NCBI RefSeq assembly: GCF_030315975.1
Contig: NZ_JASXSZ010000004.1
Span: forward strand, 1 to 64,000
Reading direction: 5' to 3'
Length of the DNA: 64,000 bases
DNA from: Microbacterium candidum
GTDB taxonomy: Bacteria > Actinomycetota > Actinomycetes > Actinomycetales > Microbacteriaceae
Positions 61,173 through 64,000 of the stretch are shown in pieces (the stretch's first letter is position 1; each line of letters starts with the position of its first letter). Below the pieces are notes generated by a model that worked only from the letters and a program-made list of their open reading frames with translations, was not told the DNA's origin and did no database searches. The position numbers and the translations under genes were made by a program.

Positions 61173-61931
61173 ATGGAGCTCGGACTGCGCGGCCGCACGG
61201 CCCTCGTGACCGGGGCCGCCGGAGGCATCGGCGCGGCGGCCGCACGAGCGCTCGCGGCCGAAGGAGTGCGCATCGCCCTGCTGGACCGGGGTGCGGCGGC
61301 GCTCGGCGCGCTCGCGGCGTCGCTGCCCGGCGGCTTCGACGCCGCATCCGTCCACCCCGCCGATGTCACGGACGAGGGGCAGGTCGCCGCCGCGGTCGCC
61401 GCCGCGGTCGAGAGGTGGGGCGGACTCGACATCCTGATCGGCTGTGCCGGGATCTCCGGCCCGGTCGGAACACCGCTTCTCGAGACGACCGCCGCGCAGT
61501 GGGACGCCGTCTTCGACGTCAATGTGCGCGGTTCGTTCCTCGTGCTCCGGGCGGCGCTGCCGGCGCTGCGTGAAGGGCGTGACGCATCCGTCGTCTTCGT
61601 CGCGAGCGACTCCGCCCTGGTCGCAGCCCCTGGCATGGCGCCGTACTGCGCGTCGAAGGCTGCGGTGCTGCAGTTCGCCCGTGCGGCCTCGGTGGAGCTC
61701 GCGGCCGAGGGCATCCGCGTCAATGCGGTCTGCCCGTCGATCGTCGACACCCCGATGAGCCGCGGCGATCTCGGGATCGACGGCTTCGCCGACGTCGCCT
61801 ACCCGGTGCAGACCGCGGACGAGGTCGCAGCGCAGCTCGTCTTCCTCGCCTCGCCGGTGTCGCGTCCGGTCAACGGCACCTCGCTCGTCACCGACTTCGG
61901 GTACACCGCCCGATCGAACTTCCCCGCCTGA
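61173..61931 (+). CDS. Short-chain dehydrogenase/reductase 1
   Basis: A 252-residue NAD(P)-dependent oxidoreductase. The cofactor motif TGAAGGIGAAAARALAAEG is near residue 13, the catalytic Ser in FVASDSALV, and the YxxxK motif is YCASKAAVLQF. It is followed after 19 bases by a second SDR. AGGGGGAG precedes the ATG. It probably oxidises a hydroxyl of the compound imported by the divergent permease. No substrate is evident. Confidence 0.88.
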   Translation: MELGLRGRTALVTGAAGGIGAAAARALAAEGVRIALLDRGAAALGALAASLPGGFDAASVHPADVTDEGQVAAAVAAAVERWGGLDILIGCAGISGPVGTPLLETTAAQWDAVFDVNVRGSFLVLRAALPALREGRDASVVFVASDSALVAAPGMAPYCASKAAVLQFARAASVELAAEGIRVNAVCPSIVDTPMSRGDLGIDGFADVAYPVQTADEVAAQLVFLASPVSRPVNGTSLVTDFGYTARSNFPA

Positions 61932-61950
61932 ACCCCTCGAAAGGAAGACC

Positions 61951-62763
61951 ATGGGATACGCAGGAGCAGACGTCGCCGGAAAGGTCGTCGTGATCACCGG
62001 AGGCGGCACCGGCATCGGCGCCGCGATCGCCGAGCGCTACGCCGCGGAGGGCGCGCACGTCGTCGTGGTCGGTCGCCGCCGCGAACCGCTCGACGAGGTC
62101 GCGCAGCGCACGGGCGCCCTGGCCGTCGTCGCCGACGCGGCGGACGCCGCATCCGCCCGCGCCGCCGTCACTGAGGTGCTGTCGCACTTCGGGCGCATCG
62201 ACGTCCTCGTCAACAACGCGGGCGGTCACGGCTTCTCGCCGGTGGGCGAGACGGATGACGCGGGCTGGGCCTCGTCGCTGCAGGCGAACCTGAACACGGC
62301 GTTCGTGATGTCGCGGGAGTGCCTGCCCGCCCTCATCGAGGCGAAGGGCCAGATCGTCGTCATCTCGTCGCTCGCGGGCCTGTTCGCCGGCCCGTCCGTC
62401 GCCGGATACACCGTCGGCAAGCACGCGCTCATCGGCCTCACGAAGACGCTCGCACGCGACTACGGCAAGCACGGCGTGCGCGTGAACGCGGTGTGCCCCG
62501 GCTGGGTGCAGACTCCGATGGCGGATGCCGAGATGGACGAGTTCGCATCGCACGCCTCGCTCGATTCGCGCGGCGACGCCTACGCCACCGTCACCGCGGA
62601 CGTGCCGCTGCGGCGCCCCGCCCAGCCGTCCGAGATCGCCTCGGTCGTGCGCTTCCTCGGGTCGGGGGAGTCGTCGTACATGAACGGCGCGGTCCTCGTC
62701 GTCGACGGCGGCGCGCACATCGTCGACCTGCCGACGATCGCGTTCGACCACGCCGGGATGTAG
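61951..62763 (+). CDS. Short-chain dehydrogenase/reductase 2
   Basis: A 270-residue NAD(P)-dependent oxidoreductase. TGGGTGIGAAIAERYAAEGA binds the cofactor, NNAGGHG is the stabilising NNAG motif, and YTVGKHALIGLTK gives the catalytic Tyr and Lys. GAAAGGAAG lies before the ATG. The C-terminal end after DGGAHIVDLP is longer than in SDR 1. The pair may act on successive positions of one substrate. Confidence 0.9.
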   Translation: MGYAGADVAGKVVVITGGGTGIGAAIAERYAAEGAHVVVVGRRREPLDEVAQRTGALAVVADAADAASARAAVTEVLSHFGRIDVLVNNAGGHGFSPVGETDDAGWASSLQANLNTAFVMSRECLPALIEAKGQIVVISSLAGLFAGPSVAGYTVGKHALIGLTKTLARDYGKHGVRVNAVCPGWVQTPMADAEMDEFASHASLDSRGDAYATVTADVPLRRPAQPSEIASVVRFLGSGESSYMNGAVLVVDGGAHIVDLPTIAFDHAGM

Positions 62764-62810
62764 ACGCGCGTATCGGCCGGATCGGCATCTGCCGCGATGC
62801 ATCCGCCAGA

Positions 62811-63878
62811 ATGAACGGCATGAGCGACAGTGCAGCCGACCCCAAGGGCACGGGGGGGACCGGCAAGAAGCCCCGGTCTCCCGCCGGCTCGATGAAGCTC
62901 GCCGAGATCGCCGCGATCGCCGGAGTCAGCGAGGCGACGGTCAGCCGCGTGCTGAACCGGAAGTACGGTGTCGCGCAGCGCACGCGCGAGCAGGTCGAGG
63001 AGGCGCTGCGCGCAGTCGGCTACGAGCGCGGCACGAAGGGGGAAGTCGTCCTCATCCTCGTGCCGGGGCTCAACGAGGCGTTCTTCGCCGATGTGTGCGA
63101 CGCGATCGAACGGGCGCTGAGCCCGCAGAGCCTCCGCGCCGTGATCTGCCCGGTCTACCCGGGGTCGGTCTTCGAGCGCGACTACGTCGAGGCCCTCATG
63201 GACATGGGGATCGCGGCGGCCGTGTTCCTGTCCTCGAGCAACACGATGCGCAACTCCGACCCGGTCGCCCACCAGCTGCTCGAGTCGCGGGGCATCCCGT
63301 ACATCAGCGTGAACGGCGGGTTCGCCGACAGCGCGGTCCCGGTCGTGTCGACCGACGACTGGCAGGCCGCGGAGCTGTCGGTCGCCCATCTCTACGACCT
63401 CGGCCACCGGCGCATCGGCCTGACAGCGGGGCCGGTGGGCAACATCCCCGCCGACCGCCGTGTCGAGGGCTTCCTCAACGCGATGGATGCGCGCGGCCTC
63501 TCGGATGCCGAGGATCTCGTCGTCCGCCATTTCTACTCGCTCGAGGGCGGGCGCCATGCCGCCGATGAGCTCCTCTCGCTCGGGGTGACCGCGATCATCG
63601 CCTCGAGCGACGACATGGCCCTCGGCGCCTACCGCGCGATCACGCGCCGCGGTCTGCGCGTGCCCGAGGATGTCTCGGTCATCGGGTACAACGACTCGTA
63701 CATGCTCGAGTTCACGGATCCCGCCCTCACGAGCGTGCGCCAGCCGATCGAGCGCATCGCCGACTTCTGTGCGCGCACGCTGATGACGATGGTGCAGAAC
63801 CGGCCCGTGCACACCGACGAGGTGCTCGTCGAACCCGAGCTGCGCGTCCGGGCGTCCACCGCCGTCGCGCGCGAGTGA
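62811..63878 (+). CDS. LacI family transcriptional regulator
   Basis: A 355-residue repressor (352 if ATG 62820 is used). After a Gly/Lys-rich N-terminus, the helix-turn-helix KLAEIAAIAGVSEATVSRVL and hinge (about 25-75) precede a periplasmic-binding-protein-like effector domain (LILVPGLNEAFFADVCDAIE, YDLGHRRIGLTAGPVG, IIASSDDMALGAYRAI). No ribosome binding site is visible for either ATG. It follows the SDR pair by 47 bases and probably controls the divergent permease/SDR units through the 20-bp palindrome. Confidence 0.9.
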   Translation: MNGMSDSAADPKGTGGTGKKPRSPAGSMKLAEIAAIAGVSEATVSRVLNRKYGVAQRTREQVEEALRAVGYERGTKGEVVLILVPGLNEAFFADVCDAIERALSPQSLRAVICPVYPGSVFERDYVEALMDMGIAAAVFLSSSNTMRNSDPVAHQLLESRGIPYISVNGGFADSAVPVVSTDDWQAAELSVAHLYDLGHRRIGLTAGPVGNIPADRRVEGFLNAMDARGLSDAEDLVVRHFYSLEGGRHAADELLSLGVTAIIASSDDMALGAYRAITRRGLRVPEDVSVIGYNDSYMLEFTDPALTSVRQPIERIADFCARTLMTMVQNRPVHTDEVLVEPELRVRASTAVARE

Positions 63879-63887
63879 CGCCGCGGC

Positions 63888-64000
63888 TCAGGGCCTGTGC
63901 ACTCGGGTGAGCCTCAGCGACCGCCCGGGCTCGACCGTCTCTCCCGGCTCGGCGACCGCGAGGTGCGGGTCGCGATGCACGCCCCGCCGGCGCCGCGCCA
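63888..64000 (-). CDS. C-terminal end of an unidentified protein (cut by window edge)
   Basis: One minus-strand frame stays open from the window edge to a TGA at 63888 and ends GVHRDPHLAVAEPGETVEP followed by GRSLRLTRVHRP. Its codons nearly all end in G or C, as in neighbouring genes, and it leaves a 9-base gap to the convergent LacI gene. Only 36 residues are visible and I cannot name the family. Confidence 0.5.
   Translation of the reverse strand, partial: ARRRRGVHRDPHLAVAEPGETVEPGRSLRLTRVHRP

Overview
The window is high-GC DNA (roughly 70 % by eye) from an actinobacterium. Codon use, repeat types and gene content fit Microbacteriaceae, most likely Microbacterium or a close relative; this is inference from pattern, not from a marker gene. 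It looks chromosomal: genes are dense, mostly in tight operons with 1-8 bp overlaps, and I see no rRNA, tRNA, insertion sequence, phage gene or CRISPR array.

Layout. (1) 1-5 kb: a secreted subtilisin-like protease, divergent from a regulator with a LuxR-type C-terminal helix-turn-helix. (2) 5-13 kb: a homoprotocatechuate meta-cleavage operon on the minus strand (HpaI, HpaH, HpaD, HpaE, a GntR regulator and an FAH-RraA fusion protein), divergent from an MHS-family transporter. (3) 13-17 kb: a penicillin-binding-protein-like gene, then an IclR regulator divergent from a flavin monooxygenase of the phenol/3-hydroxybenzoate hydroxylase type, whose promoter shares a 14-base motif with the transporter promoter. 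(4) 17-21 kb: an allantoin operon (NCS1 permease, racemase-like protein, allantoinase). (5) 21-25.5 kb: small accessory genes (SnoaL-like, small membrane protein, GIY-YIG-like protein with an in-frame tandem repeat, DUF222/HNH protein, Nudix hydrolase).

(6) 25.6-38.7 kb: what looks like a complete phenylacetyl-CoA pathway: PaaK activates phenylacetate, PaaABCDE epoxidises the ring, PaaG isomerises, PaaZ opens and oxidises, PaaF/PaaH/PaaJ carry out beta-oxidation, and PaaI salvages CoA. A TetR (PaaR-like) regulator sits inside it, and matching operator-like sites lie in front of three transcription units. (7) 38.7-48.6 kb: LLM-type oxidoreductase, long-form GAPDH, TPP-dependent enzyme, an anchored hypothetical protein, an MFS exporter pair, and an aldehyde dehydrogenase plus GMC oxidoreductase pair.

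(8) 48.7-57 kb: a tightly coupled operon with a polar amino acid ABC transporter, an asparaginase, CutC and a ROK sugar kinase, divergent from a ROK repressor and a Gfo/Idh oxidoreductase. I read this as a locus for importing and splitting a sugar-amino acid conjugate. (9) 57-64 kb: an amidohydrolase, a MoaF-like protein and an APC permease, divergent from two short-chain dehydrogenases and a LacI regulator, with a perfect 20-bp palindrome in the shared promoter region; the substrate is unknown. The last 113 bases hold the tail of a further minus-strand gene.

Across the whole window the hexamer GCATCC/GGATGC recurs inside genes in a way that overrides normal codon choice. This is the most unusual signal not tied to any single gene.
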